This document shows positions 34,006-41,960 of a DNA stretch of 64,000 bases, in pieces (position 1 is the stretch's first letter; each line of letters begins with the position of its first letter). The DNA comes from Metabacillus dongyingensis. Its GTDB lineage: Bacteria > Bacillota > Bacilli > Bacillales > Bacillaceae. The stretch spans positions 1,366,001 to 1,430,000 of the forward strand of contig NZ_CP082944.1 in the NCBI RefSeq assembly GCF_019933155.2. The letters run 5' to 3'. Under the pieces are notes generated by a model, which made no database searches, had not been told where the DNA came from, and was given only the letters and a program-made list of their open reading frames with translations. The position numbers were made by a program, and so were the translations under genes.

Positions 34006-34017
34006 TAAACGTTGAAA

Positions 34018-34056
34018 TAAAAGGGTTTCCCAAAAATGGGAGACCCTTTTATTTGT
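34018..34056 (+). terminator. Terminator downstream of attachment copy 2
   Basis: AAAAGGGTTTCCC pairs with GGGAGACCCTTTT. The same hairpin follows copies 3 (35705-35742) and 4 (about 44691-44724), so it was probably the original tRNA terminator. Confidence 0.8.
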
Positions 34057-34093
34057 CTTTAAAAAGAAGTAACTGACCAAACGACTGACCGAT

Positions 34094-34387
34094 TTAATTT
34101 CTGACCTTTAAAAAGGCATTTCCAACGTCTGAATCCATTTTTTTAGTGACATGTGTATATAAGTTCCTCGTGGACCCAATATCTTTATGACCAAGTCTTT
34201 CTTGAGTAGCTTTCATACTAAAACCTTCACTTAACAAATAGGATGCAGATGAATGCCGAAGGTCATGAAAAGCAATCTTCTTAAGGTCGTATCGCTTCAC
34301 TATTCGCTGCCAAAACTGACTAACAGAAGAAGGAGAGCAGGGAATGCCATCTAAATTGGCGAAAAGGAGATTCACATGTTCACGCAT
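34094..34387 (-). pseudogene. Tyrosine integrase C-terminal fragment
   Basis: A 97-residue remnant of a phage-type integrase. It keeps the box HDLRHSSASYLL, a downstream His in RLGHKDIGSTRN and the Tyr nucleophile in LYTHV, but lacks the N-terminal and most of the catalytic domain. Its 3' end faces attachment copy 2, the usual place for a left-end integrase. A more decayed copy of the same sequence follows attachment copy 4 (44754-44865). Confidence 0.85.
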
Positions 34388-34595
34388 TATCCGGCGGACT
34401 TAGCCCTTCTATGAAAGCATAGTACGAAAAATGGTTAGATGCGTGGATGGTACTATGAAGAAGTTATGGAGTAATCAGTACCTTTATTTAGCGCATTTTT
34501 CAAGAAAATCAATGAATGCCCTGAGCGTTTGTCCAAACAATCTCAGTGTTTCCGCATAATTTAGTAGTAGTTAAAGTGGGAAGGAGGAATTTTAA

Positions 34596-34709
34596 ATGAG
34601 TGATTATCAAGGTGATTTTCGTAGGAAAGACAAAAATTTTGAGTTAATCGTTGTGTTGTTTATTTTATTGATTATTGTAGGCGCTTCTTTCATGAAAGAT
34701 CATTACTAA
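34596..34709 (+). CDS. YjcZ-family small membrane protein
   Basis: A 37-residue protein starting MSDYQGDFRRKDKNFEL, followed by the hallmark hydrophobic segment [16 protein letters not shown] and a short tail. This is the YjcZ/SscA-like sporulation small-protein pattern. AAGGAGGAA precedes the ATG at an ideal distance. A second member lies at 62044-62178. It is too short for usual gene callers. Confidence 0.8.
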   Translation: MSDYQGDFRRKDKNFELIVVLFILLIIVGASFMKDHY

Positions 34710-34827
34710 AAATTGTTTAGCCGACTCAATACCGTTTTATCATTAAGGCAAAGAATTCTTCCTATCCATCTGTGTTTTAGCGTTGTACTACAAAAATGGG
34801 GTATACCACCAGATATCTCATTTTTAG

Positions 34828-34857
34828 GCTGCTGATGAAGTATCGGCAGCTTTTTTC
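34828..34857 (+). terminator. Terminator after the YjcZ-like gene
   Basis: GCTGCTGAT and ATCGGCAGC form a nine-base stem (one G-T) followed by six T residues. Confidence 0.8.
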
Positions 34858-34861
34858 TATA

Positions 34862-34898
34862 CAAAAAGCCCTTCTCATAATTGAGAGGCGCTTTTTAT
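34862..34898. terminator. Bidirectional terminator, island repeat type
   Basis: AAAAAGCCCTTCTCA and TGAGAGGCGCTTTTT form an imperfect stem with A and T flanks. Closely similar hairpins occur at 35140-35172 and 38217-38247. Confidence 0.65.
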
Positions 34899-34979
34899 CG
34901 TATAAACTGATTTTATACAGCACATAGTAGTATAAGACATTTTATGTCATACATATTAATTAAAGGAAGGTAAGCAAAA

Positions 34980-35135
34980 ATGTACGATGGTAAATTAATT
35001 TATTCAAGCACCGTTCGTAAAAGGAACAGTAGCAATGAAAGAGAACATAGCTATACAAACCCAATAATACACAGAGAAATTCATGGAGATAAAGTCTATG
35101 TACCCTTGAACTTGGAACGTGTTTGGCATAAATAA
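34980..35135 (+). CDS. Small 51-residue protein, function unknown
   Basis: Starts MYDGKLIYSSTVRKRN and ends LNLERVWHK. TAAAGGAAGG precedes the ATG and a terminator follows the stop, so this is probably a real monocistronic gene although short. Basic and polar, with no membrane segment. Family not recognised. Confidence 0.6.
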   Translation: MYDGKLIYSSTVRKRNSSNEREHSYTNPIIHREIHGDKVYVPLNLERVWHK

Positions 35136-35139
35136 TGAG

Positions 35140-35175
35140 AAAAGCCCTTATCTTAAATGAGAGGGGCTTTTTCTT
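35140..35175 (+). terminator. Terminator after the 51-residue gene
   Basis: AAAAGCCC and GGGGCTTTTT form the base of an imperfect stem followed by a T-rich run. Confidence 0.65.
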
Positions 35176-35276
35176 TAAGGGGAAGCCCCTTATTTTATTT
35201 GGACTCCCCCTCAAGATTTTAAACTTATTTTTTACCAGCTACCCAGTTTAATCTCCAGCCCCCTTTGTTCGGCTGT

Positions 35277-35606
35277 TTAGACATTGCCTAGATAGCTTCG
35301 CGTTATGTTTTGGAGAACAATTTTTCCATTCTTACTGTATTTTTCGAATACCTCTGACAGGAGAAAAACAAAACGTTCATACTCTTCGTAATTTTTTTTC
35401 GGAGCATAGGACGCTGATAAATTCCTTCCTATAAATCCTTCATAATCAAATAGCAAATCATTTTAATACTTTTTAAACTCATACTTTCCATCTTTAAAAA
35501 AGCTGTTAAATACTTCTGAAGTTTCCTCCATTCCACCGCTAAATCCTTTGAAATACCAGTAGTAGAGTGGTGGTTTAAAAAATACTGGTACAACTGGATT
35601 TGTCAC
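35277..35606 (-). pseudogene. SAM-dependent methyltransferase C-terminal fragment
   Basis: The minus-strand frame from about 35606 to a stop at 35277 reads VTNPVVPVFFKPPLYYWYFKG, then KYEFKKY, an in-frame stop, and continues with NLSASYAPKKNYEEYERFVF. The order and spacing match the C-terminal half of class I methyltransferases. The N-terminal, SAM-binding half is missing and the frame is interrupted. A shorter homologous scrap lies at the same relative place before attachment copy 4 (44524-44600). Confidence 0.7.
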
Positions 35607-35637
35607 AAATTCTCCTAAACTTACCCAGCAATGCTAT

Positions 35638-35691
35638 TTCCTTGACAGGGTAGGGGTCGGGGGTTCGAATCCCTCACAGGTCATATACCTA
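35638..35691 (+). repeat. Attachment-site core, copy 3
   Basis: This matches copy 1 with a single mismatch (GGGTAGG instead of GGGAAGG). Beyond the core it continues to match copy 2 through TATAAACGTT and the terminator. Confidence 0.9.
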
Positions 35692-35704
35692 TAAACGTTT
35701 ATAT

Positions 35705-35742
35705 AAAAAGGGTTTCCCGAAAATGGGAGACCCTTTTATTTG
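35705..35742 (+). terminator. Terminator downstream of attachment copy 3
   Basis: AAAAGGGTTTCCC pairs with GGGAGACCCTTTT, like the hairpin after copy 2. Confidence 0.8.
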
Positions 35743-36006
35743 GCTTATAAAAAATGGATATTCCGTTATAGGGCAGTTTAATTGAAGAGTGGATTCAACT
35801 TTTTGTTCAGCAATCGGGCCATATAGTTGAATAAATTAACTCTTTACTAACCACGTCAAGAAGTAGTCACAGAACAGAAAATGAGACGATTGCTGAACTC
35901 GTAAGTGACAATAAGGGACCGCTGTACTTAGCTATCTGTCTTTATAGTATTGACATTGATTCATAATAAAAATAATTCTTGATTTTTTTTCCATATCGAT
36001 TTAATA
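35743..36006. other. Gene-free stretch upstream of TetR gene 1
   Basis: No frame is supported. It contains a Bacillus-type AT-rich element around GTTCAGCAATCGGGCC (about 35803) of unknown role. Confidence 0.4.
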
Positions 36007-36026
36007 TTTATTTATCAATAAATAAA
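36007..36026 (+). promoter_or_regulatory. TetR operator, copy 1
   Basis: TTTATTTATCAATAAATAAA is a near-perfect palindrome just before the first TetR gene. The same 20-bp motif recurs at 36618-36637. Confidence 0.8.
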
Positions 36027-36042
36027 AAAGGAGAGGGAAGTA

Positions 36043-36555
36043 TTGGCTGGCCGCGAAGATCGCAAAGAACAAATCATCGATAAAGCCGTAGGACTATTTG
36101 CGGAACTTGGATATTATAAAACAACTACAGCTATGGTGGCTAAAGCCGTAGGAGTTACACAACCGTATGTGTTTCACTTTTTTAAAAATAAAGAAGAGCT
36201 TTTCAAAGCAGTTAACGACAGGGCAATGAATCGAATATATGAAACCTTCACCCAAGTTGAAGCACCTCCTGACCGATTAATGGAGACAATGGGGCACGCT
36301 TTTATTCAAATCATGGAAGCCCATAGAGATGAGATTATCATGGTCATGCAAGCTCATGCCATTTCTGAACCAGTGATTCGGGATTATGTGAGAGAGCAGT
36401 TTCAGATCATATATGAAGCAATTGTCGTGAAGTTTAAATCAGCAGGAATTTTGAATGCTGAAGAAGCAGCTTCGCAATTTTTTGGAACAGGTCTCTTAAT
36501 TACGGTCTCAGAAGTTTTAGATTTACCACAATTACTCTGTTTTAAATCAAAGTAA
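36043..36555 (+). CDS. TetR/AcrR-family regulator 1
   Basis: A 170-residue TetR-type repressor. The DNA-binding domain (about 5-50) reads 'IIDKAVGLFAELGYYKTTTAMVAKAVGVTQPYVFHFFKNKEEL'. The C-terminal ligand domain is a little shorter than usual. The start is a TTG after GAGAGGGAAG. The operator motif in front of this gene is repeated before the membrane-protein gene downstream, so it probably controls both itself and that gene. Confidence 0.9.
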   Translation: MAGREDRKEQIIDKAVGLFAELGYYKTTTAMVAKAVGVTQPYVFHFFKNKEELFKAVNDRAMNRIYETFTQVEAPPDRLMETMGHAFIQIMEAHRDEIIMVMQAHAISEPVIRDYVREQFQIIYEAIVVKFKSAGILNAEEAASQFFGTGLLITVSEVLDLPQLLCFKSK

Positions 36556-36617
36556 CCATTCAAACTATAAAAACGAAACAAGGCAGTAGAATAGCTGCCT
36601 CTTTTCTTTTAATTTTA

Positions 36618-36637
36618 TTTATTTATTGATAAATAAA
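36618..36637 (+). promoter_or_regulatory. TetR operator, copy 2
   Basis: TTTATTTATTGATAAATAAA, the complement-equivalent of copy 1, lies between the TetR gene and the next membrane-protein gene. Confidence 0.8.
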
Positions 36638-36690
36638 TAAAATGTGCAGTCTAGTTCCATTCAAAAATGAGAGAAAGGAATGATTCATTG

Positions 36691-37584
36691 ATGAAGGCGA
36701 GTAATGGAAAGGTTGACAATTCGGATTTGAAGCTATTTAGAGGAGAAAAGCTGCTCGTAATGATTAGTTTGCTCGGGTTTGTGCTTGCAATTGGGGTTGC
36801 TCTTTATATCGGTATATTTGGGAATGTGGTTTTACCAGAAGGAAACTTAGATCGTGCGTTTTCCTTTGACGCAGCAATCGCATTGTTTCTTTTGTCCATA
36901 GCAGCCATTTTACCATTATCGGGTCTAAGTTCGCGTAAACGTGCTGCTGCTCGTTGGTTTTTTATACCTGCAATACTCTATGCCTATGCGATCGAAACAA
37001 TTCAGCATTTTCGCGGGATTAATCCACGATTTTCAAAAGCTGGTTCTAACACAGCCGATTCAATTGCTGGTGCTTTATTCGGGCTTGATTCGCTATTGAT
37101 CATCATTGTAGTTGCGCTGATTGCCATCCCGTTTTATCGCAAAAGACAGATGAATGAACGTCTGCTTGTAGTACTGGGCATCCGGTATGCATTTCTATCC
37201 ATCATGTTTGCCTTTGCCTCTGGATTATGGATGATCGTTCTGCAAAGTCGATATACAGGGGAAGCAGGAAACCTAATTGTCCTTCATGGTCTTGGTTTCC
37301 ATGCTTTGCAGGCATTACCGTTGTTAGGATGGTTATCCGAGAAGGCACGTATTGAAATCAAGCATGCAAAACGGCTCATCCATATTGGGAGTTTAGCTTG
37401 GACTATTTCTATTCTATTGATTAGCGTACAAACAGTCTTAGGACGTTCCATTTTTGAATGGACAGCACTTCCAATCCTTTCCAGCATTATGCTGCTTATT
37501 TGGTTTGCATCAGTTGTTATCGCTGTATTTAATCTTTTTTGGCCGAAGACGGTGATTCTCAATCTATCATCGCATAGTGACTAA
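36691..37584 (+). CDS. Polytopic membrane protein under TetR control
   Basis: About 297 residues with eight or so hydrophobic segments. The start near 36688-36691 follows AGAAAGGA. It has 'YAIETIQHFRGINPRFS' between membrane helices and 'VLHGLGFHALQALPLLGWL' later. The family is not one I can name. The TetR-type operator in its promoter suggests inducible expression. The next gene (ABA4-like) follows after about 30 bases, so they form an operon. Confidence 0.7.
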   Translation: MKASNGKVDNSDLKLFRGEKLLVMISLLGFVLAIGVALYIGIFGNVVLPEGNLDRAFSFDAAIALFLLSIAAILPLSGLSSRKRAAARWFFIPAILYAYAIETIQHFRGINPRFSKAGSNTADSIAGALFGLDSLLIIIVVALIAIPFYRKRQMNERLLVVLGIRYAFLSIMFAFASGLWMIVLQSRYTGEAGNLIVLHGLGFHALQALPLLGWLSEKARIEIKHAKRLIHIGSLAWTISILLISVQTVLGRSIFEWTALPILSSIMLLIWFASVVIAVFNLFWPKTVILNLSSHSD

Positions 37585-37615
37585 TCAATTATCTTATAAG
37601 GAGGGGATTTTAAAG

Positions 37616-38059
37616 ATGTATGAAAAGTTATTTTCTCTTGCAAGTATAGTTATGCCGTTTTGGCTTGTCTTAATAGTGTTTCCGAAGTGGCGAGTTACAC
37701 GGTTTCTGGCGAATATAGCTGTTTTTCCTATCTATCTTGCCGCACTTTATGTTATTGGAATAATCATAACGATTGCAGGGTCTGGCTTTGGATTCGTTCA
37801 TGATTTTGGTTCTGTTGAAGGGGTCACTAAATTGTTGTCCCAACCGAACTTTGCTATACTTGTCTGGCTTCATATACTTTGTTTCGATCAGACTATCGGC
37901 CATTATGTTTTCAGGGATAACATGGAACACCGGTATTTACCCATACCGGTCCAATCTATTATCTTATTCCTTATCCTAATGTTCGGCCCTCTTGGATTTT
38001 TATGTTATCTAATACTGCGAAAAATACTGAAAAAAGAGAAGAAGAATTTTCATGTCTAG
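37616..38059 (+). CDS. ABA4-like (DUF4281) membrane protein
   Basis: A 147-residue protein with four hydrophobic segments and the diagnostic 'FAILVWLHILCFDQTIGHYVFRDN' motif of the ABA4-like family, known from plant neoxanthin synthesis but widespread in bacteria with unknown role. ATG 37616 follows AAGGAGGGG. It is second in the operon controlled by TetR regulator 1. Confidence 0.8.
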   Translation: MYEKLFSLASIVMPFWLVLIVFPKWRVTRFLANIAVFPIYLAALYVIGIIITIAGSGFGFVHDFGSVEGVTKLLSQPNFAILVWLHILCFDQTIGHYVFRDNMEHRYLPIPVQSIILFLILMFGPLGFLCYLILRKILKKEKKNFHV

Positions 38060-38216
38060 ACCAGTCGCAAAAGCCACAATATATATAAAGCGATATCTTG
38101 TTGCACCGAGCTAAAGTAACAGGGAATATAAATGGGTCTAAAAGCGGTATTGTAACAATGGTACCTTATAATACCAGTAAATATACAGTACCATTCCCAG
38201 CAAATTAAAAAGCCAA
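38060..38216 (+). pseudogene. Coding remnant
   Basis: A short frame reading NGSKSGIVTMVPYNTSKYTV then PFPAN and a stop ends just before the terminator, but has no start or ribosome site. It appears to be the 3' scrap of a lost gene. Confidence 0.35.
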
Positions 38217-38247
38217 AAACCCTTCTCTAAATGAGAGGGGCTTTTTT
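38217..38247. terminator. Terminator, island repeat type
   Basis: CCCTTCTC pairs with GAGAGGGG, followed by six T residues. It is almost the same as the hairpins at 34862 and 35140. Confidence 0.75.
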
Positions 38248-38249
38248 AT

Positions 38250-38546
38250 TTAACTTCCAGTTCCCGGGTCTTTAAGAATCGGGCTGCCGCCAACATCTGG
38301 ATCTTTCAAGAGATTTACCTCTTTCACTTTTACTAATTCGGTAATGTCAATTTGATTATATAAGACTTTGTATAGCTCTACATTATAAATAAAGTCACGT
38401 TTCAATTTCTTAAACCACTCCAAAGCTACGCTTGCTGCTTCCTCATGAGGATTGATATTAAATTCCCTTACATTCACTTTGAAATATCCGCATTGTAAAG
38501 TTTTCATTCCATTCACAAAATAATGGAGATCTATGACTATTTGCAT
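38250..38546 (-). CDS. Unrecognised 98-residue protein
   Basis: Starts MQIVIDLHYFVNGMKTLQCG behind AAGGTGAGGAG, so translation is likely. The mid-part is helical (EEAASVALEWFKKLKRDF) and the C-terminus is Gly/Pro/Asp-rich. No family is recognised. It is monocistronic and convergent with the ABA4-like operon, sharing the terminator between them. Confidence 0.6.
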   Translation of the reverse strand: MQIVIDLHYFVNGMKTLQCGYFKVNVREFNINPHEEAASVALEWFKKLKRDFIYNVELYKVLYNQIDITELVKVKEVNLLKDPDVGGSPILKDPGTGS

Positions 38547-38733
38547 CTCCTCACCTTTTCTATACAGTTTAAATATATTATAAGAACAAATGTTCGAAAA
38601 AGCAATTAGGTTAGAATGTTTGTTCGTATATATTTAGAATACAACAAAGAAGCTGATCATATGAAGGGCTTATTAGAGAGAGCAAAAGTGAAACAGTGAT
38701 ACTACATAAGAACTTTAATTCGATTGATGAAAA

Positions 38734-38747
38734 ACCGTCCAGACGGT
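38734..38747 (+). promoter_or_regulatory. TetR-type operator of regulator 2
   Basis: ACCGTCCAGACGGT has six-base inverted arms with a two-base centre and overlaps the probable promoter of the TetR-SMR operon. Confidence 0.7.
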
Positions 38748-38780
38748 ATACTTTGTATATCGAGTTATGGAGGTTAATAT

Positions 38781-39329
38781 ATGTCTATTTCAAAGCATGC
38801 TAATAAGAAAAAAAATATATTGACTGCTGCATCTGAAATTGTAAAAAAAGAAGGAGTTGTCAAACTCACATTAGAGGCGGTCGCCCAAAGAGCTGGTGTG
38901 AGTAAAGGTGGATTATTATACCATTATCCCAGCAAGGAGGCATTAATTAAAGGAATGGTGGAAGATTGGACAGATAATTATTTCGAATGCATTAATACGT
39001 TAGTTAATAACGATAAAAATGCATTAGGAAAATGGAGTAGGGCTTATGTTAAATCTGCATTTTCCGATTTAGAAAACAACAAACTAAATTCCGCACTAAT
39101 GGCTGCGATGTTTATTAATCCAGATTTATTAGATGAATTCCGGAAGAAATACGATATTTTGCATACGAAGTTAATAAAAGATGGGATTGATCCTGTCAAA
39201 ATAACAATTGCAAGATTATCAATAGATGGTCTATGGTTCTCAGAAATATTTGGAATGGCACCATTAAATGAAGAACTAAAAACACAAGTTTTTGATGAAC
39301 TAATAAACATGATTCAGGAGGACGAATAA
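38781..39329 (+). CDS. TetR/AcrR-family regulator 2
   Basis: A 182-residue repressor. Helix-turn-helix in 'ILTAASEIVKKEGVVKLTLEAVAQRAGVSKGGLLYHYPSKEALIKGM' (about 12-58) and a TetR C-terminal ligand domain. It ends two bases before the SMR pump gene, so the two form an operon, and the ACCGTC...GACGGT palindrome upstream is the likely autoregulatory site. Ligands are probably the pump substrates. Confidence 0.9.
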   Translation: MSISKHANKKKNILTAASEIVKKEGVVKLTLEAVAQRAGVSKGGLLYHYPSKEALIKGMVEDWTDNYFECINTLVNNDKNALGKWSRAYVKSAFSDLENNKLNSALMAAMFINPDLLDEFRKKYDILHTKLIKDGIDPVKITIARLSIDGLWFSEIFGMAPLNEELKTQVFDELINMIQEDE

Positions 39330-39331
39330 CA

Positions 39332-39700
39332 ATGTCGTATCTATATTTAGCACTTGCAATAGTTGGGGAACTTATTGGTTCTTCTTTATTAAAAGCATCT
39401 GAAGGTTTTTCTAAACTCTTTCCTACAATAGGGGTAATAATAGCTTTCGTTAGTTGTTTTTTCTTTTTGTCAGTGTCACTGAAAACGATCCCCTTAAATA
39501 CTGCGTATGCAATATGGTCGGGATTGGGTGTTGTTTTTACTACTATCATTTCTGTTTTAATTTGGAAAGAAAAAATTAACATGGCTAGCATTGCAGGAAT
39601 AATACTGATTCTTGTAGGAGTTGTAATATTGAATTTGTTTGGACCAGGGCATGGAGAATCTGGTCATGAAGCAGGCGAAACAATTACCATCAATGAATAA
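39332..39700 (+). CDS. SMR-family multidrug efflux protein
   Basis: A 122-residue small multidrug resistance protein with four membrane segments. The essential Glu is in the first helix (AIVGELIGSSLLKAS), and 'LNTAYAIWSGLGVVF' and 'IAGIILILVGVVILN' are typical. The charged C-terminal tail is slightly longer than in EmrE. It exports cationic compounds using the proton gradient. It may work as a homodimer, since no second SMR gene is adjacent. GGAGGACG precedes the ATG. Confidence 0.92.
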   Translation: MSYLYLALAIVGELIGSSLLKASEGFSKLFPTIGVIIAFVSCFFFLSVSLKTIPLNTAYAIWSGLGVVFTTIISVLIWKEKINMASIAGIILILVGVVILNLFGPGHGESGHEAGETITINE

Positions 39701-39712
39701 ATGGAAAAACAT

Positions 39713-39748
39713 AAAAAAGTCCTTCTTAATAAAGAGAAGGACTTTTTT
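39713..39748 (+). terminator. Terminator of the TetR-SMR operon
   Basis: AAAAAAGTCCTTCT and AGAAGGACTTTTTT form a perfect stem. Confidence 0.9.
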
Positions 39749-39850
39749 ACTTATTTAAGAGTATTTTATGAAGTCCTTCATCAATTAAACTACCCTTTAC
39801 TTCAATAAGAAAAGGCGACACACTATGATAAGCAATCGCCCCCTTTCGTA

Positions 39851-40273
39851 TTATAGTTTGCGGCTCTTCGGACGCAGCGCCCACGAGGCGATATTTAGTG
39901 CAGCATATGAAAGCGGAAGGATAATATGAAACCCGTAATCACCATAATTGTTAGCAAACGCATGAGATAAAGCCGCACCGGTCATTAAAAAGAAGATACC
40001 AGCGTGAACCCATTCTTTAAGCCGAGGAAAACCTGGCACGACGAGAGCGATGGCTCCAAGCACTTTCCAAATCCCGAGAATGGTCAAGACGTATGATGGG
40101 TAACCAAGATTCGTCACTAACTCGAGGTTTCCCCCATATTGCATCAGTTGGCCGATACCACTTAACAAAACAGCTGCTGCGAGCAGTAATGTGATTGTCC
40201 AATAAGCAATCATTTTTCCTCGGGGCTTGGTTTCTACTCTCGCGGTTGTTTCCGCATCGATAATCTTACTCAT
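39851..40273 (-). CDS. DoxX-like membrane protein
   Basis: A 140-residue protein with four hydrophobic helices and the DoxX-family feel: 'LLSGIGQLMQYGGNLELVTNLGYPSYVLTILGIWKVLGAIALVVPG'. ATG follows GAGGAGGAAAC, and the start overlaps the upstream gene's end. DoxX-like proteins are linked to thiosulfate or redox functions in a few cases, but the role of this type is unknown. Confidence 0.8.
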   Translation of the reverse strand: MSKIIDAETTARVETKPRGKMIAYWTITLLLAAAVLLSGIGQLMQYGGNLELVTNLGYPSYVLTILGIWKVLGAIALVVPGFPRLKEWVHAGIFFLMTGAALSHAFANNYGDYGFHIILPLSYAALNIASWALRPKSRKL

Positions 40274-40824
40274 TTGTTTCCTCCTCGAGACTGTTTGTTT
40301 TTAATCCTATGCTGGAACGACAGAGTCGCCATAAAAACAGTTACTCCCCACAAGAACAATCCTCCGTACGTTACCACATATACCCAAATGGCTAACCCTT
40401 CGGCGTATCCTTTAGAAAACACACCTGAAAATTGAAGAGCTGTCAAGATGCTAATTAGAACTGTCAGTACCCCAACTGACCATCCTGAAATGATTAATAA
40501 CCAGTTTGGTAGTCTCTCCCCCCAGGAACTCACGAGAGCTAAAGCAAATAAAGATGCCAGTATCGCCAAGATAGCTGTGAAGTCTATTCCGTTGGTATAT
40601 AACGTATATAGAAAAGCAGATCCTTCCTTTAATGTATCAGAAAACCTTGCTACATCTTGTACAGCTTGTTCTGTTGTAAGTCCTATTGTTGATCCCCATG
40701 CCCAAAGTGATTTTAAAATTGCATACGGCAGCAGTGCAACAGCTGCAACATAGCCCCATCCACTAGTTAAATAAGTTTTATTAGCTATTTCTGACCTCAT
40801 ATGTTTCTCATGTTTTAAGTTCAA
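40270..40824 (-). CDS. Unnamed membrane protein coupled to DoxX-like gene
   Basis: A 184-residue protein with about five hydrophobic segments and a polar N-terminus. The TTG start lies behind GGGAGAGTG. Its stop region overlaps the start of the DoxX-like gene by four bases, so the two are translationally coupled and probably act together. No family is recognised. Confidence 0.65.
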   Translation of the reverse strand: MNLKHEKHMRSEIANKTYLTSGWGYVAAVALLPYAILKSLWAWGSTIGLTTEQAVQDVARFSDTLKEGSAFLYTLYTNGIDFTAILAILASLFALALVSSWGERLPNWLLIISGWSVGVLTVLISILTALQFSGVFSKGYAEGLAIWVYVVTYGGLFLWGVTVFMATLSFQHRIKNKQSRGGNK

Positions 40825-41121
40825 AAGACACTCTCCCTTCTCTTTTAGGAATGAAGCCTATTTAGTTATAGGTATTCGTTGGACTCTTTAATAATTACTT
40901 ATTCAACAATCCTGCCCGTTTGTTGAATAACTAAAAAAGAGTTCACCTTTTGGTAAACTCCGATTATTTAAAGTTAAAGGTTAATCCAAAATAGAAAAGT
41001 TTTATGTTAACTAACTTTGTATAAAATATACAAACACCCTCTTATTTGACTTACCTTTAATAGGGTGTTTATATGATAAATAACATTTTAGAAAAGCAAA
41101 AACTATGGGTTATTTTAAACT
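40825..41121. other. Intergenic region
   Basis: No gene is seen. An imperfect inverted repeat around TTATTCAACAA...TTGTTGAATAA (about 40900-40934) is present, with unknown function. Confidence 0.4.
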
Positions 41122-41862
41122 TCAAAGTGTTTGTCCATTATCAATTGTAAAAACTTGGCCTGTGACAGATTCATGAATCAATTGAAAAAGAATAGCATCT
41201 GCAATATCATTTGGTGTTGAAATTCTTTTAAGTGGTAAGTTGCCCGCAAGTTGATACATCTTTTCTTCATTACCAGACCACCACCTAGTATCAACTGCAC
41301 CAGGAGATATACTATTCACTCTGATATAAGGTGCTAATGCGATAGCTAACGATCTTGTCATTGTGTGAATGGCTGATTTTGTTGCTGCATATGGGATAGA
41401 TGAGCCTATTCCGGTCATTCCAGCCACACTGCCCATATTAACAATCACACCCGATTGTTGCTTCTTCATATAAGGGACAACAGCTTTTACGCACTGAAAC
41501 ATTCCTTTCACATTTACGCTGAAAAGGGAATCCCATACTTCATCTGTTACGGCATCTAAGTCATCCATAGCTATTTGAGCTGTAACACTCGCATTATTTA
41601 CTAAAGCATCTACCGTGCCAAAAGATGTAACAATATGGGATACTAAATCATTAACTTCTTTTTCTATCGCTACATTTGCTCTATAAGCGAATGCTTTTCC
41701 TCCCAGCAGTGTAATTTCATTGACAACTTCAAAAGCTTCTTTTTCAGATCGATTATAATTAATCACAACTCTTGCACCTTCAGCTGCTAATTTCAAAGAT
41801 GTTGCTCTTCCAACACCAGTGCCACCGCCGGTTACTAGGACTACTTTACCTCTTAACTCCAT
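41122..41862 (-). CDS. Short-chain dehydrogenase/reductase
   Basis: A 246-residue classical SDR. Cofactor motif TGGGTGVG (about 11-18), NNAS in the fourth strand, catalytic Ser in 'VNMGSVAG' and YAATK as the Tyr-x-x-x-Lys pair. It reduces or oxidises a carbonyl/alcohol with NAD(P). The substrate is unknown. A LysR-type regulator gene diverges from it about 100 bases away and is the natural candidate to control it. Confidence 0.92.
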   Translation of the reverse strand: MELRGKVVLVTGGGTGVGRATSLKLAAEGARVVINYNRSEKEAFEVVNEITLLGGKAFAYRANVAIEKEVNDLVSHIVTSFGTVDALVNNASVTAQIAMDDLDAVTDEVWDSLFSVNVKGMFQCVKAVVPYMKKQQSGVIVNMGSVAGMTGIGSSIPYAATKSAIHTMTRSLAIALAPYIRVNSISPGAVDTRWWSGNEEKMYQLAGNLPLKRISTPNDIADAILFQLIHESVTGQVFTIDNGQTL

Positions 41863-41960
41863 TCTAAATCATCCTTACTTTGTTTGATTTAATATGTTCT
41901 ATTATATTTTTATGCATATGAAGAGTATAATACTGAATAATGAAGGAGGTATCATTTTAA

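Larger units (their letters stand above)
34006..35691. mobile_element. Remnant of a second tRNA-Val island
   Basis: The segment between attachment copies 2 and 3 starts with an integrase C-terminal fragment next to the left repeat and otherwise holds only two tiny genes and a broken methyltransferase. It looks like a heavily deleted island sharing the same target site. Confidence 0.65.
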
